A program made the translations under genes and the position numbers. This document shows, in pieces, positions 41,113 to 49,652 of a stretch of 64,000 bases of DNA. Each line of letters opens with the position of its first letter. The stretch's first letter is position 1. The notes below the pieces were generated by a model, which saw nothing but the letters and a program-made list of their open reading frames with translations, had not been told where the DNA came from and did not search any database. The stretch covers positions 36,107-100,106 of the forward strand of contig JBEKLU010000017.1 in NCBI GenBank assembly GCA_050010035.1, read 5' to 3'. The stretch is from Roseiarcus sp050010035 (GTDB taxonomy: Bacteria; Pseudomonadota; Alphaproteobacteria; Rhizobiales; Beijerinckiaceae).

Positions 41113-41362
41113 TGCGCGTCGCTCGTCGGGCTGAAATGATTCGAATGCTCTTGCCGCGCTCGGTGTACGTCACGTGCAAGAGCACGCCGTCGCACATGCC
41201 GAGCAAGTTGATGCGCTCTTCCCCATAGGCCTCGCGCTCGTCGATCCACTCGACCGCAAACGCATCGCCGATGGCCTTGATCGCATGATCGAAAGCGACG
41301 CCGTGAACGCGCCAATTGACGGCGGCTTTTTCGGCGTCCCATTCGAAAACAAGGTCTTTCAT
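41075..41362 (-). CDS. BrnT-family toxin
   Basis: A 95-residue BrnT (COG2929) ribonuclease toxin. Family motifs are FEWDAEKAAVNWRVHGVAFDHA, the mid segment YGEERINLLGMCDGVLLHVTYTERG, and the terminal IRIISARRATRNEQDHY. The toxin gene comes first and overlaps its antitoxin gene. BrnT toxins inhibit translation by cutting RNA. No good Shine-Dalgarno is seen before the ATG. Confidence 0.85.
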   Translation of the reverse strand: MKDLVFEWDAEKAAVNWRVHGVAFDHAIKAIGDAFAVEWIDEREAYGEERINLLGMCDGVLLHVTYTERGKSIRIISARRATRNEQDHYFRENSS

Positions 41363-41469
41363 ATACTGATTACCAGTAGTTTCGTCAAGCCACGCTCGGC
41401 GAGCAGTGAGCCTATAGCGCGTGCTCGATCGCCACGCTTCGCTCGCGATGACGACGTGCGTCCGTCCCT

Positions 41470-42897
41470 TCACTCGCGAAAAATCTTCCCCGGATTGAAC
41501 AGGTTCATCGGATCGAACGCCGCCTTGATGCGGCGCATCAGGTCGAGCGTTTCCGGCGCATGCTCCACTTCGACGTAGCCGATCTTCTTCTGGCCGACGC
41601 CGTGCTCGCCGGTGCAGGTGCCGTCCATGGCGATGGCGCGGCGCGCGAGGCGCGCCGAGAAGCTTTCGGCGCGGGCGATCTCGGCGGCGTCGTTCATGTC
41701 GACGAGCGGACTGACGTGAAAGTTGCCGTCGCCGACGTGGCCGACGATCGGCGCGACGAGGCCGTGTTCGGCGATGTCGCGCTGCGTCTCCTCCACGCAG
41801 TCGGCGAGGCGCGAGATCGGCACGCAGACGTCGGTGGCGAACGCGCGGGCGCCAGGGCGCAGGCCCGACACCGCCCAGAACACGTCGTGGCGCGCCTGCC
41901 AGAGCCGGCTGCGCTCCTCCGGCTTGGTCGCCCAGACGAACGGTCCGCCCGCGTGATCCCCGGCGATTTCGCCAAAACGCCGCGCCTGTTCGGCGACGCT
42001 TTCCTCGCTGCCGTGGAACTCGACGAACAACATCGGCGTCTCGGGCAGGCCGAGCTTCGAATAGGCGTTGCACGCCTTCACCTGCAACGCGTCCAGGAGT
42101 TCGATGCGTGCGATCGGCAGGCCGGACTGGATGGTCTGAATCGTCGCGGCGCAGGCGGCGCGAACGCTCGGGAACGAGCAATGCCCGCCGGCGATCGCCT
42201 CGGGAACGCCGGCCAGGCGTAGCGTGACCTCGACGATCACGCCGAGCGTGCCTTCCGAGCCGACGAACAGCCGTGTCAGGTCGTAGCCGGCGGCGGACTT
42301 CTTCGCCCGGCTGGCGGTGCGAAGATAAGCGCCGTCGGCGGTGACGACGCCGAGCGAGATCACGTTGTCCTTCATCGTGCCGTAGCGCACGGCGTTGGTG
42401 CCCGAGGCGCGCGTCGCCGCCATGCCGCCGATGGTGGCGTCGGCGCCGGGGTCGATCGGAAAGAACAGCCCGCTGTCGCGCAGATATTCGTTGAGCGTCT
42501 TGCGCGTCACGCCGGGCTCGACGACGCAATCGAGGTCTTCGGCGTGAACCGCGAGGACTCGCGTCATGCGCGTGCAATCGAGCGAGACGCCGCCGTGCAG
42601 CGCATTGACGTGGCCTTCGAGCGAAGTGCCGGCGCCGAACGGGACGATCGGCGCGTCGTGGGCGGCGCAAATGCGCACGGCGTCGACGACGTCTTCCCGA
42701 CTTTCGGCGAACACCACCGCGTCGGGCGGCGCGTTCTCCAGCCAGGTGAGCGTGTGGCCGTGCTGCCGGCGGACCGCCTCGGAGGTGACGAGGCGATTGC
42801 CGAAACGCGCCGCGAGCGCGCCCGTGAGCTCGGCGACGGTCTTGGCGGCGAGCCGGCCTTCGCGGCGGCGGATCGTCGGGCGGGTTTCGTTGGTCAT
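41470..42897 (-). CDS. FAD-linked oxidase, D-lactate / glycolate dehydrogenase type
   Basis: A 475-residue VAO-type flavoprotein. The FAD-binding part has VPFGAGTSLEGHVNAL, DPGADATIGGMAATRASGTNAVRYGTMKDNV and the substrate domain ends VGHVGDGNFHVSPL and GTCTGEHGVGQKKIGYV, with conserved His residues. These fit D-lactate dehydrogenase (cytochrome, LDHD) or GlcD. GlcE and GlcF are absent, which favours the D-lactate type. The ATG at 42897 gives MTNETRPTIRR. It is divergent from the glycerate kinase gene. Confidence 0.85.
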   Translation of the reverse strand: MTNETRPTIRRREGRLAAKTVAELTGALAARFGNRLVTSEAVRRQHGHTLTWLENAPPDAVVFAESREDVVDAVRICAAHDAPIVPFGAGTSLEGHVNALHGGVSLDCTRMTRVLAVHAEDLDCVVEPGVTRKTLNEYLRDSGLFFPIDPGADATIGGMAATRASGTNAVRYGTMKDNVISLGVVTADGAYLRTASRAKKSAAGYDLTRLFVGSEGTLGVIVEVTLRLAGVPEAIAGGHCSFPSVRAACAATIQTIQSGLPIARIELLDALQVKACNAYSKLGLPETPMLFVEFHGSEESVAEQARRFGEIAGDHAGGPFVWATKPEERSRLWQARHDVFWAVSGLRPGARAFATDVCVPISRLADCVEETQRDIAEHGLVAPIVGHVGDGNFHVSPLVDMNDAAEIARAESFSARLARRAIAMDGTCTGEHGVGQKKIGYVEVEHAPETLDLMRRIKAAFDPMNLFNPGKIFRE

Positions 42898-43110
42898 TGG
42901 CGTTTGGTTCCTGGACGGCGCAATCGAAAAACGGATGCGGACCCGAGTGGGCGGCGCTGTCGCCCCATCCTGCCTCGCCGACGGCGCCTTGCGCAATGCG
43001 CGGGCAAGGGGCTCACGCGATGTTCGGCTGTGCTATGGTGCGCGCGGCGCTGGCGCGCGCGCTGGAAACGATGGCCGATTTCGAGATCGCTGTGGGATAG
43101 GCGGCAAAGG

Positions 43111-44385
43111 ATGAACGAACCGCGCGCCTTTCTGACCGGGCTGTTTCAGGCGGCGATCGACGCCGCCTCGCCGGCCAAGAGGCTCGCGCGCTTCCTGCCG
43201 GCGCCGCCCAAGGGGCGCACGATCGTCGTCGGCGCGGGCAAGGCCGCCGCGTCGATGGCCGCCGCGCTCGAAGCGGCTTGGCAAGGGCCGCTCGAAGGCC
43301 TGGTCGTCACCCGCTACGGCCATGGCGCGCCGACCAAGCGCATCGAGGTCGTCGAAGCCGCCCACCCGGTGCCGGACGCCGCGGGGGAACAAGCCGCGCT
43401 GCGCATTCTCGAATGCGTGAAGAACTTGACCGCCGACGATCTCGTGATCTGCCTCGTCTCCGGCGGCGGTTCGGCGTTGCTCGCCGCGCCCGCGCCCGAT
43501 CTCACCCTCGACGACAAGCGCGCGATCAACCGCGCGCTGCTGAAGAGCGGCGCCGACATCGCCGAAATGAATTGCGTGCGAAAACATCTCTCGGCGATCA
43601 AGGGCGGCCGGCTGGCGCTGGCGGCGGCGCCGGCGCGCGTCGTCGCCCTCGTCATATCCGACGTCCCCGGCGACGATCTCGCGATCATCGCTTCCGGGCC
43701 GACCGTTCCCGATCCCTCGACCTCGGCCGAGGCGCTGGCGATCCTGCGGCGCTATAAAATCGACGCGCCGCCGCGCGTCCTCGCCCATCTTCAGAGCGCG
43801 GCGTCGGAGACGCCGAAGCCGGGCGATCCGCGCTTCGCCGCGGTGTCCAACGCGCTGATCGCGACGCCGCAGATGTCGCTTCGCGCGGCGGCCGAGGCGG
43901 CGCGCGCCCACGGCGTGACGCCGGCGCTGCTCGGCGACGCGATCGAGGGCGAGGCGCGCGAAGTGGGCAAGGTCTTCGCCGGGATCGCCATTTCGGCGGC
44001 GCGGCACGGCGAACCCGCACGCGGCCCGTGCGTGCTGCTTTCCGGCGGCGAGACCACGGTGACCGTGCGCGGCAAGGGCCGGGGCGGGCGCAACGCCGAA
44101 TTCCTGCTCGGGCTCGCGCTCGCGCTGAACGGCGCGCCGGGCGTCTACGCGCTCGCCGGCGACACCGACGGGATCGACGGCAGCGAGGGCAACGCCGGCG
44201 CCTATGTCGCGCCCGATACGCTCGCCCGCGCGGCCGCGCTCGGCCTGAAGGCGAAGGACCGCCTCGCCGACAACGACGCCTATTCGCTGTTCGAGGCGCT
44301 TGGGGACCTCGTCGTCACCGGGCCGACGCTGACCAACGTCAACGATTTTCGCGCCATCCTGATCGAGCGCTCGGAGGGGCCATGA
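43111..44385 (+). CDS. gckA: Glycerate 2-kinase (GckA/TtuD, MOFRL family)
   Basis: A 424-residue class II glycerate kinase producing 2-phosphoglycerate from D-glycerate. Motifs are VVGAGKAAASMAAALE, SGGGSALL, MNCVRKHLSAIKGGRLA, the GDDLAIIASGPTVPDPST loop and the MOFRL end GDTDGIDGSEGNAGAYV. In serine-cycle methylotrophs this enzyme feeds C1 carbon into central metabolism, though it also serves tartrate and glyoxylate routes. No serine-cycle neighbours are seen. The next gene overlaps by 4 bases. Confidence 0.88.
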   Translation: MNEPRAFLTGLFQAAIDAASPAKRLARFLPAPPKGRTIVVGAGKAAASMAAALEAAWQGPLEGLVVTRYGHGAPTKRIEVVEAAHPVPDAAGEQAALRILECVKNLTADDLVICLVSGGGSALLAAPAPDLTLDDKRAINRALLKSGADIAEMNCVRKHLSAIKGGRLALAAAPARVVALVISDVPGDDLAIIASGPTVPDPSTSAEALAILRRYKIDAPPRVLAHLQSAASETPKPGDPRFAAVSNALIATPQMSLRAAAEAARAHGVTPALLGDAIEGEAREVGKVFAGIAISAARHGEPARGPCVLLSGGETTVTVRGKGRGGRNAEFLLGLALALNGAPGVYALAGDTDGIDGSEGNAGAYVAPDTLARAAALGLKAKDRLADNDAYSLFEALGDLVVTGPTLTNVNDFRAILIERSEGP

Positions 44386-44768
44386 ACGACGACGAAGCGC
44401 AAATCGTCGCCATCGAACAGGCGGCGCTGCGCCGCTCGTGCGCCGGCGACCCCTCGGGGTTTCTGGAAATCTGCGACGACGACGTGGTCTACTTCGATCC
44501 GTTTCTCGACCGCCGCCTCGACGGCCTCGCCGCTCTGACGCGCTACTACGAATCGCTGCGAGGGAAGGTGTCCGCGGCGCGATTCGAGATGCTGAACCCG
44601 AGGGTCCAGCGCACCGGCGACGCCGCGATCCTGACCTTCAACTTCGTGTCTTATGGCGGAAACGAAGATGCGCTGCGCTGGAACTGCACCGAGGTCTTCC
44701 GTCGCCGCGACGGCGCCTGGAGGCTCGCGCAGACCCATTGGTCCTTCACGCGCGGACGGCGCGCCTGA
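44382..44768 (+). CDS. SnoaL/NTF2-like protein
   Basis: A 128-residue cystatin-like-fold protein of the SnoaL/DUF4440 group. Its pattern is EQAALRRSCAGDPSGFLEICDDDVVYFDP, then TFNFVSYGGNEDALRWNCTEVFRRRDGAWRLAQTHWSFT. Members are isomerases, dimerisation modules or unknown. It overlaps glycerate kinase by 4 bases (ATGA), so it is cotranslated; its function is unknown. Confidence 0.8.
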   Translation: MNDDEAQIVAIEQAALRRSCAGDPSGFLEICDDDVVYFDPFLDRRLDGLAALTRYYESLRGKVSAARFEMLNPRVQRTGDAAILTFNFVSYGGNEDALRWNCTEVFRRRDGAWRLAQTHWSFTRGRRA

Positions 44769-44811
44769 GCGCCGACGAGGCTGCGGCGCTTCCCGGTCGC
44801 CCGGCGCGCAC

Positions 44812-44836
44812 AAAAAAGGGCGCCCTGAGGCGCCCC
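44812..44836 (-). terminator. Rho-independent terminator of rpmG
   Basis: Read on the minus strand: GGGCGCC-TCAG-GGCGCCC followed by TTTTTT, 33 bases after the rpmG stop. The 7-base GC stem and uninterrupted T-run are classic. On the plus strand it could weakly end the gckA operon too. Confidence 0.85.
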
Positions 44837-44868
44837 GTTCGCACGCGTTCGCGACGCGCCTTACGCGC

Positions 44869-45036
44869 TCACTTGATCTTGGTTTCCTTGAACTCGACGT
44901 GCTTGCGCGCGACCGGGTCGTATTTCTTGAATGTGAACTTTTCCGTCTTGGTGCGGGCGTTCTTCTTGGTGACGTAGAAATAGCCGGTGTCGGCGGTCGA
45001 CAGCAGCTTGATCTTGAGCGAGGCGGCCTTGGCCAT
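44869..45036 (-). CDS. rpmG: 50S ribosomal protein bL33
   Basis: A 55-residue bL33, start MAKAASLKIKLLSTADTGYFYVTKKN. The protein has no cysteine, so it is the zinc-independent (C-) form. The ATG at 45036 is chosen because it fits the family exactly; upstream frame is not part of the gene. A strong terminator follows. Confidence 0.96.
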   Translation of the reverse strand: MAKAASLKIKLLSTADTGYFYVTKKNARTKTEKFTFKKYDPVARKHVEFKETKIK

Positions 45037-45178
45037 GTCCGGGCGTCCGAAATGTGCGGCGCTCGGGGCGCCGGAGAAAAACAAAACAGCGCCCTCGGGA
45101 GGCCCCGCCAGCGCCAGTTGCGCGGCAACATAGTCGGGGACGACGGGAAGTCAAGCCGAACGTCGAACGTCGGCTCGC

Positions 45179-46420
45179 CTATCCCCAGAGCCCGGCGAGG
45201 CCGGCGTAGACGCCGAACAGGGTGGTCGCCGCGATGAGGACGCCGGCGACCCAGGCATAGGTCCCCCGCAACTTGAACGGCTTGGGCAGGCGCCGGGCCA
45301 AGAGGAACAGGAACGTCAGCACGATCGGCAGCAGCAGCGCGTTCATCACCTGGACGCCGACGCTCAGCGCGACCAGGTTGACGCCCGAGCCGACGATGAG
45401 CGCGCCGACGATGAGCGCCAGCGCGTAGGCGCCGTAGAACCAGGGCGCGTCGGCCGGTTCGTGGTCGAGGCTGTGATTGACGCCGACGACCTCGGCGAGC
45501 GTGCGGGCGGCGGTCAGGGTGACGACGATGGTGGCGACCAGCGCGGCGCCGCTCATCCCCATGGCGAAGAGAACGTCGCCGCCGACCTTGCCCAGGAAGG
45601 GCGTGATCGCCTCGCTGATTTCCTGAACCGTGTCGAGCGCCCGGTCGCCGCCCGTCTTGCCCAAAGTGGCGGCGACGGCGACGAGGACGGCCGCCATGAT
45701 GAGCTGCGTCAGCACCGCGCCGGTGGCGGTGTCGAGGCGCGCGGCGCCGAGATCGGCCGTCGTCAGCTTCTTTTCCACGATCGAGGATTGCTGGAAGAAC
45801 ACCATCCACGGCATGATCACCGCGCCGATGTTGGCGGAGGCGAGATAGAGGTATTTCGGGTCGCGAAGCGGGATCGACAGCGAACCGGAGGCGATTTCGC
45901 CGAGGCTGGGGTGCGCCATCCACGCCACCAGCAGGAACACCAGTTCGAAGCCGCCGACCACGATGGCGACGCGCTCGACCGTGAGATAGCTGTGGGTGAA
46001 CGCCATGATCAGCAGCGCGCTCACCACCAGCGTCAGGGTGACGGGAACCGGGACGCCCATCAGGGCGCCGACGCCCGCAATGCCCGAAAGCTCGCTGAGC
46101 AGCGCTCCGACGCAGGAGACGATCAGCGTCGCCACCGAGAACCACGCCCAATAGCGCCCGAAATGTTGCGCGATGAGCTCGGCGTGGCCTTTGCCGGTCA
46201 CCAGACCGAGCCGCACCGTCAGCTCCTGGACGATGTAGAGGATCGGGATGAGCACGAACTGCAGCGCCAGCAGCCGATAGCCCCACTGCGCGCCGCTCTG
46301 CGCCGCGGTGACGACGCTGCCGGCGTCGGTGTCGGCGAGCATCACCACCAGACCCGGCCCGGCCACGACGAGAAAGCGCCGCCAGCCGGCGAGCGGCACA
46401 GCGGCGGAGCCTGACGTCAT
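45179..46420 (-). CDS. NRAMP-family divalent metal transporter
   Basis: A 413-residue inner-membrane transporter with about 11 helices. The first-helix NRAMP motif DPGN is replaced by DTDAGS, and the MPH motif of helix 6 by MPWMVFFQQSS. These changes fit the NRAMP-related group that includes Mg2+/Mn2+ transporters (NRMT-like), rather than MntH. The ATG at 46420 has no Shine-Dalgarno of its own; it overlaps the stop of an upstream 22-codon ORF with a perfect one, so translation is probably coupled. An in-frame start further upstream would place the Shine-Dalgarno inside the gene. Confidence 0.82.
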   Translation of the reverse strand: MTSGSAAVPLAGWRRFLVVAGPGLVVMLADTDAGSVVTAAQSGAQWGYRLLALQFVLIPILYIVQELTVRLGLVTGKGHAELIAQHFGRYWAWFSVATLIVSCVGALLSELSGIAGVGALMGVPVPVTLTLVVSALLIMAFTHSYLTVERVAIVVGGFELVFLLVAWMAHPSLGEIASGSLSIPLRDPKYLYLASANIGAVIMPWMVFFQQSSIVEKKLTTADLGAARLDTATGAVLTQLIMAAVLVAVAATLGKTGGDRALDTVQEISEAITPFLGKVGGDVLFAMGMSGAALVATIVVTLTAARTLAEVVGVNHSLDHEPADAPWFYGAYALALIVGALIVGSGVNLVALSVGVQVMNALLLPIVLTFLFLLARRLPKPFKLRGTYAWVAGVLIAATTLFGVYAGLAGLWG

Positions 46421-46485
46421 GCGGCGCGCTTTCGCGGCGAGAGGGTTCTCGCTTCGCCGTCTTTGGGTTCCGTCAGGAAAAACAA
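46417..46485 (-). CDS. Putative 22-residue leader peptide of the NRAMP transporter
   Basis: A TTG-started ORF of 22 codons (MFFLTEPKDGEARTLSPRKRAA) has AGGAGG at 46492-46497, with a 6-base spacer. Its TGA overlaps the transporter ATG (ATGA). It has two prolines and acidic residues near the start, as some Mg2+-responsive leader peptides have. It could couple transporter translation to ribosome behaviour; this is a hypothesis. Nothing else clear occupies the 330-base gap 46421-46750. Confidence 0.45.
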   Translation of the reverse strand: MFFLTEPKDGEARTLSPRKRAA

Positions 46486-46750
46486 CTGCTTCCTCCTTCA
46501 CCGCGAGCAAAACGACGCCCTCTGCTGCTGGTGATTGCGGCAGCGGCTTCGTCTGGACGGCTTCGCCGTCGCTCGCAATGCCGGCTCCTCGATTCCGCTG
46601 AGCCTAGCAAGCCCTTAGCGCAAGTCCGGGGCGTACAAAAGCGTTTCCTCACGGTCGCAGAAGGTTTACATTTTGTCGTCGCGAAGACGCAAGCGCCGGG
46701 GATCGCGACCATTTGGCTCAGGCGCCGACGCGGGCGAGCGAGGGCGAGGC

Positions 46751-47677
46751 ATGGCGGATCGGGGCGAAGCCGTCGTCGGCCGCGCGCGACGCACCCGGCT
46801 GGCCCGCCGGCTCACGGGCGTCGCCATCGGCGCCGTCGCGCTCGCAGGCGCCGGCGAAGCGCAGGACTTGCCGGGCGACGCCGATGCTTTCACCTCCGCC
46901 GTCGCGCGCCTCTATCGCGAGGGATCGCCGGGCGTCGAGACGCGCGTCGTCGGGCCGCTCGAACTGGAGGTCAAGTCGCCGAGCGGCGGCATGGAGAAAA
47001 TTTATCTCGGCACGATTTTCTCGGCTTGCGCGCGCAATCGCGACGCTTGCGCGGCGCTCGTCGCGCGGCAAGTCGAGGCGATGAAAGAAGGGCTCGGCCC
47101 GCGCGCGCCGATTTCCGCGACCGACGTGCGCGTCACCGTCCGCCCTTCGGCCTATGTCGACGATCTCATCGCCATGCGTCCCAACGCCACCGCCGAGGTG
47201 GTCGCCGAGCCGCTGGTCGACGATCTCTGGATTATCGGCGTCCGCGACCAGCCCACGACGATCGCGACGCTCGGTCGCGACGACCTCGACGCGCTCAAGT
47301 TGACGGCGGACCAGGCCCTCGCCCTCGGCAAGCGCAACCTGGAGGGGACGGCGCGCCGGGTGATCGCCCAAGCGGTCGACCGCGGCGCGGCGGGGGTGGC
47401 GCGATTTCACGGCAGCGATTACACCGCGAGCCTCCTCGCTTTTCCCGATCTTTGGCAACCGCTCGCCGAGAAGTTCGACGGCCAACTGCTGGTCGCCGTA
47501 CCGGCGTCCGACGTTGCGCTGTTCGCCGACGGACGCGAGCCGGAAAGTCTCGCGCAAATGCTCATGTCGGTCACGCAAACGCTGGCGCGCGCCCAGCGTC
47601 CGATTTCCGCGGCGGTGTTCGAGTGGACGCCGACCGGCTGGAACAAGATTGCCTCGGTCGAGGTCAAACCCCCGTGA
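46751..47677 (+). CDS. YtpQ-like (DUF1444) exported protein
   Basis: A 308-residue protein. A twin-Arg-like positive patch (RARRTRLARRL) and hydrophobic stretch end in AGAGEAQ, a probable signal peptide. The body resembles DUF1444/YtpQ: FTSAVARLYREGSPG, VDDLWIIGVRDQPTTIATL, YTASLLAFPDLWQPLAEKFDGQLLVAVPASD. The family has no agreed function. It may be cotranscribed with the next gene (83-base gap). Confidence 0.65.
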   Translation: MADRGEAVVGRARRTRLARRLTGVAIGAVALAGAGEAQDLPGDADAFTSAVARLYREGSPGVETRVVGPLELEVKSPSGGMEKIYLGTIFSACARNRDACAALVARQVEAMKEGLGPRAPISATDVRVTVRPSAYVDDLIAMRPNATAEVVAEPLVDDLWIIGVRDQPTTIATLGRDDLDALKLTADQALALGKRNLEGTARRVIAQAVDRGAAGVARFHGSDYTASLLAFPDLWQPLAEKFDGQLLVAVPASDVALFADGREPESLAQMLMSVTQTLARAQRPISAAVFEWTPTGWNKIASVEVKPP

Positions 47678-47760
47678 GCCGCCGCCGCCCGGATCGCCGG
47701 TCGCCAATTCGCCGTCGAGCGGCTATGGTCGCGCGCGTTTTCGATTCGACGAGGTCGACC

Positions 47761-48309
47761 ATGCTGGAGGCGCGTCCCGCCAAGCGCGACGCTGCGAGCC
47801 GTTTCAGCCGCGACGTGCGCTACGATATCTACCAAGCGGACGCGGCGATCGGCGCGCTCGTCTACGACATCAAGTTGGAGAGCGCGGCGCTGGACGTGCG
47901 CGGGGAGGCGTTCACCGCCGCACGAGAGCGCAAGCGGCAAGACGGGGTTCTCTATCAGGCGGCGTTGCGCAAACTCGCCAGAGGCGAGAAGCTGCCGGCG
48001 AATCCGGTCGTGCTGAAGGACGCGGGCGGCGCGGTCCTCGCGCAAGCCGAGAGCAAAGGCGCGGCCGGCTGGCTCATCGCGCGCGGCGATGAGGAATTCG
48101 AATTGCGTCGGCGCTCGGCCTTTTCCCGCCTCTACGATTTCTATCGCCAAGGGCAGGGGCAAGCGCTCGGCACGATCGGACCGAGGAATTTCTTCGCCTC
48201 TCGCCTTCACGTCGACCTGCCAAGCGAATTCGACGCGCCTTTCCAAGTCTTCACCATCGCGCTGCATACGGATTTGACCTTCGTCGCGCTGGCGGGCTTG
48301 CCGAATTAA
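47761..48309 (+). CDS. Conserved hypothetical protein
   Basis: A 182-residue protein I do not recognise. It is soluble, charged and mostly helical at the start (ALVYDIKLESAALDVRGEAFTAARERKRQDGVLYQAALRKLARG), with a beta-rich end (SRLHVDLPSEFDAPFQVFTIALHTDLTFVALAG). The ATG at 47761 has GAGG about 6 bases upstream and is favoured over one 12 codons earlier. The downstream neighbour is glutamate dehydrogenase, 53 bases away. Confidence 0.55.
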   Translation: MLEARPAKRDAASRFSRDVRYDIYQADAAIGALVYDIKLESAALDVRGEAFTAARERKRQDGVLYQAALRKLARGEKLPANPVVLKDAGGAVLAQAESKGAAGWLIARGDEEFELRRRSAFSRLYDFYRQGQGQALGTIGPRNFFASRLHVDLPSEFDAPFQVFTIALHTDLTFVALAGLPN

Positions 48310-48362
48310 CCGCCTGAAGACGCGCCGGGGGCGCGAGGCGACGAGGGGGAGGAAACGCTGCG

Positions 48363-49622
48363 ATGACGCTCTATTCAGGCCCGGTCTTCCAGATGGCGCG
48401 CGACCAGTTCCACATCATCGCCGACCATCTCGACATTCCGCTCGACGAGCGCGACCGCCTGTTGCTGCCCAAGCGGGCGATCGTGGTCTCCTGTCCCATC
48501 CACATGGACGATGGCCGCACCGCGGTGTTCGACGGCTATCGCGTGCAGCACCATCTGACGCTGGGGCCGGCCAAGGGCGGCACGCGCTTCGCGGCCAACG
48601 TCGACATCGGCGAGATCGCGGCGCTGGCGATCTGGATGAGCTGGAAATGCGCGCTCGCCGATCTGCCCTACGGCGGCGGCAAGGGCGGCGTCGCGGTCGA
48701 TCCCAGCTCGCTGTCGCTGCGCGAACTGGAGAACCTGTCGCGCCGCTACATGCAGGAGATGATCCCGTTCGTCGGTCCGCGCGTCGACGTGATGGCGCCG
48801 GACATGGGCACCAACGAACAGGTGATGGCCTGGTTCATGGACACCTATTCGATGTATCAGGGCATTACCGTGCCGGAGATCGTCACCGGCAAGCCGGTCG
48901 GTTCCGGCGGCACGCTCGGGCGGCGCGAGGCGACCGGCCATGGCGTCGCCTTCCTGTCCTTCCGCGCGATGGAGCGGCTCGGCATCGATCCGGCCCAGGC
49001 GAGCGCGATCGTGCAAGGCTTCGGCAACGTCGGCTCGCACGCGGCGCTCGCCCTCGCGCATCGCGACGTCAAGATCGTCGGGATCAGCGACCACACCGTC
49101 GCCTATTACGATCCGAAGGGCTTCGACGTCCACGCGGCCGACGCCTATGCGGCGCGCCACGGCGCGCTGAAGGGTTTCGCCGATCAAGCCATGATCGACG
49201 CCAGGACGCTGCTGACGCAGCCCTGCGACGTGCTCGCCCCTTGCGCGATCGAGCGGGTGATCGACGACGAAATCGCGCGCGCCCTGCAATGCCGCATCAT
49301 CGCCGAGGGCGCCAACGGCCCGACGACGCCCGAGGCGGACCGCGTGCTCGCCGAGCGCAACGACGAAATCTTCGTCATCCCCGACATCCTGTGCAACGCC
49401 GGCGGGGTGATCGTCAGCTATTTCGAATGGGTGCAGGACCTGCAGCAGTATTTCTGGTCCAAGGACGAAGTGATGGAGCGCTTGGAGCGCGCGCTCGATC
49501 GCTCCTGGGCGCAGGTCGTCGAGCGCGCCCGCCGCGACGGAATCGCCAACCGCACCGCGGCGCAGGCGATCGGCGTCGAGCGGGTGCGCAAGGCCAAGCT
49601 GGCGAGGGGGCTGTTTCCCTAA
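48363..49622 (+). CDS. gdhA: Glutamate dehydrogenase
   Basis: A 419-residue hexameric-type Glu/Leu/Phe/Val dehydrogenase that interconverts glutamate and 2-oxoglutarate plus ammonia. The catalytic segment is YRVQHHLTLGPAKGGTRF and CALADLPYGGGKGGV (lysine-rich site); the Rossmann motif is VQGFGNVGSHAA. NAEGA-like EGANGPTTPEAD is present. GAGGAAA lies 8 bases before the ATG. Cofactor choice cannot be settled by eye; the next residue pattern suggests NAD(P). Confidence 0.93.
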   Translation: MTLYSGPVFQMARDQFHIIADHLDIPLDERDRLLLPKRAIVVSCPIHMDDGRTAVFDGYRVQHHLTLGPAKGGTRFAANVDIGEIAALAIWMSWKCALADLPYGGGKGGVAVDPSSLSLRELENLSRRYMQEMIPFVGPRVDVMAPDMGTNEQVMAWFMDTYSMYQGITVPEIVTGKPVGSGGTLGRREATGHGVAFLSFRAMERLGIDPAQASAIVQGFGNVGSHAALALAHRDVKIVGISDHTVAYYDPKGFDVHAADAYAARHGALKGFADQAMIDARTLLTQPCDVLAPCAIERVIDDEIARALQCRIIAEGANGPTTPEADRVLAERNDEIFVIPDILCNAGGVIVSYFEWVQDLQQYFWSKDEVMERLERALDRSWAQVVERARRDGIANRTAAQAIGVERVRKAKLARGLFP

Positions 49623-49652
49623 CGGTCGGCGGCGCGCCTCGGCGCGTCGACG

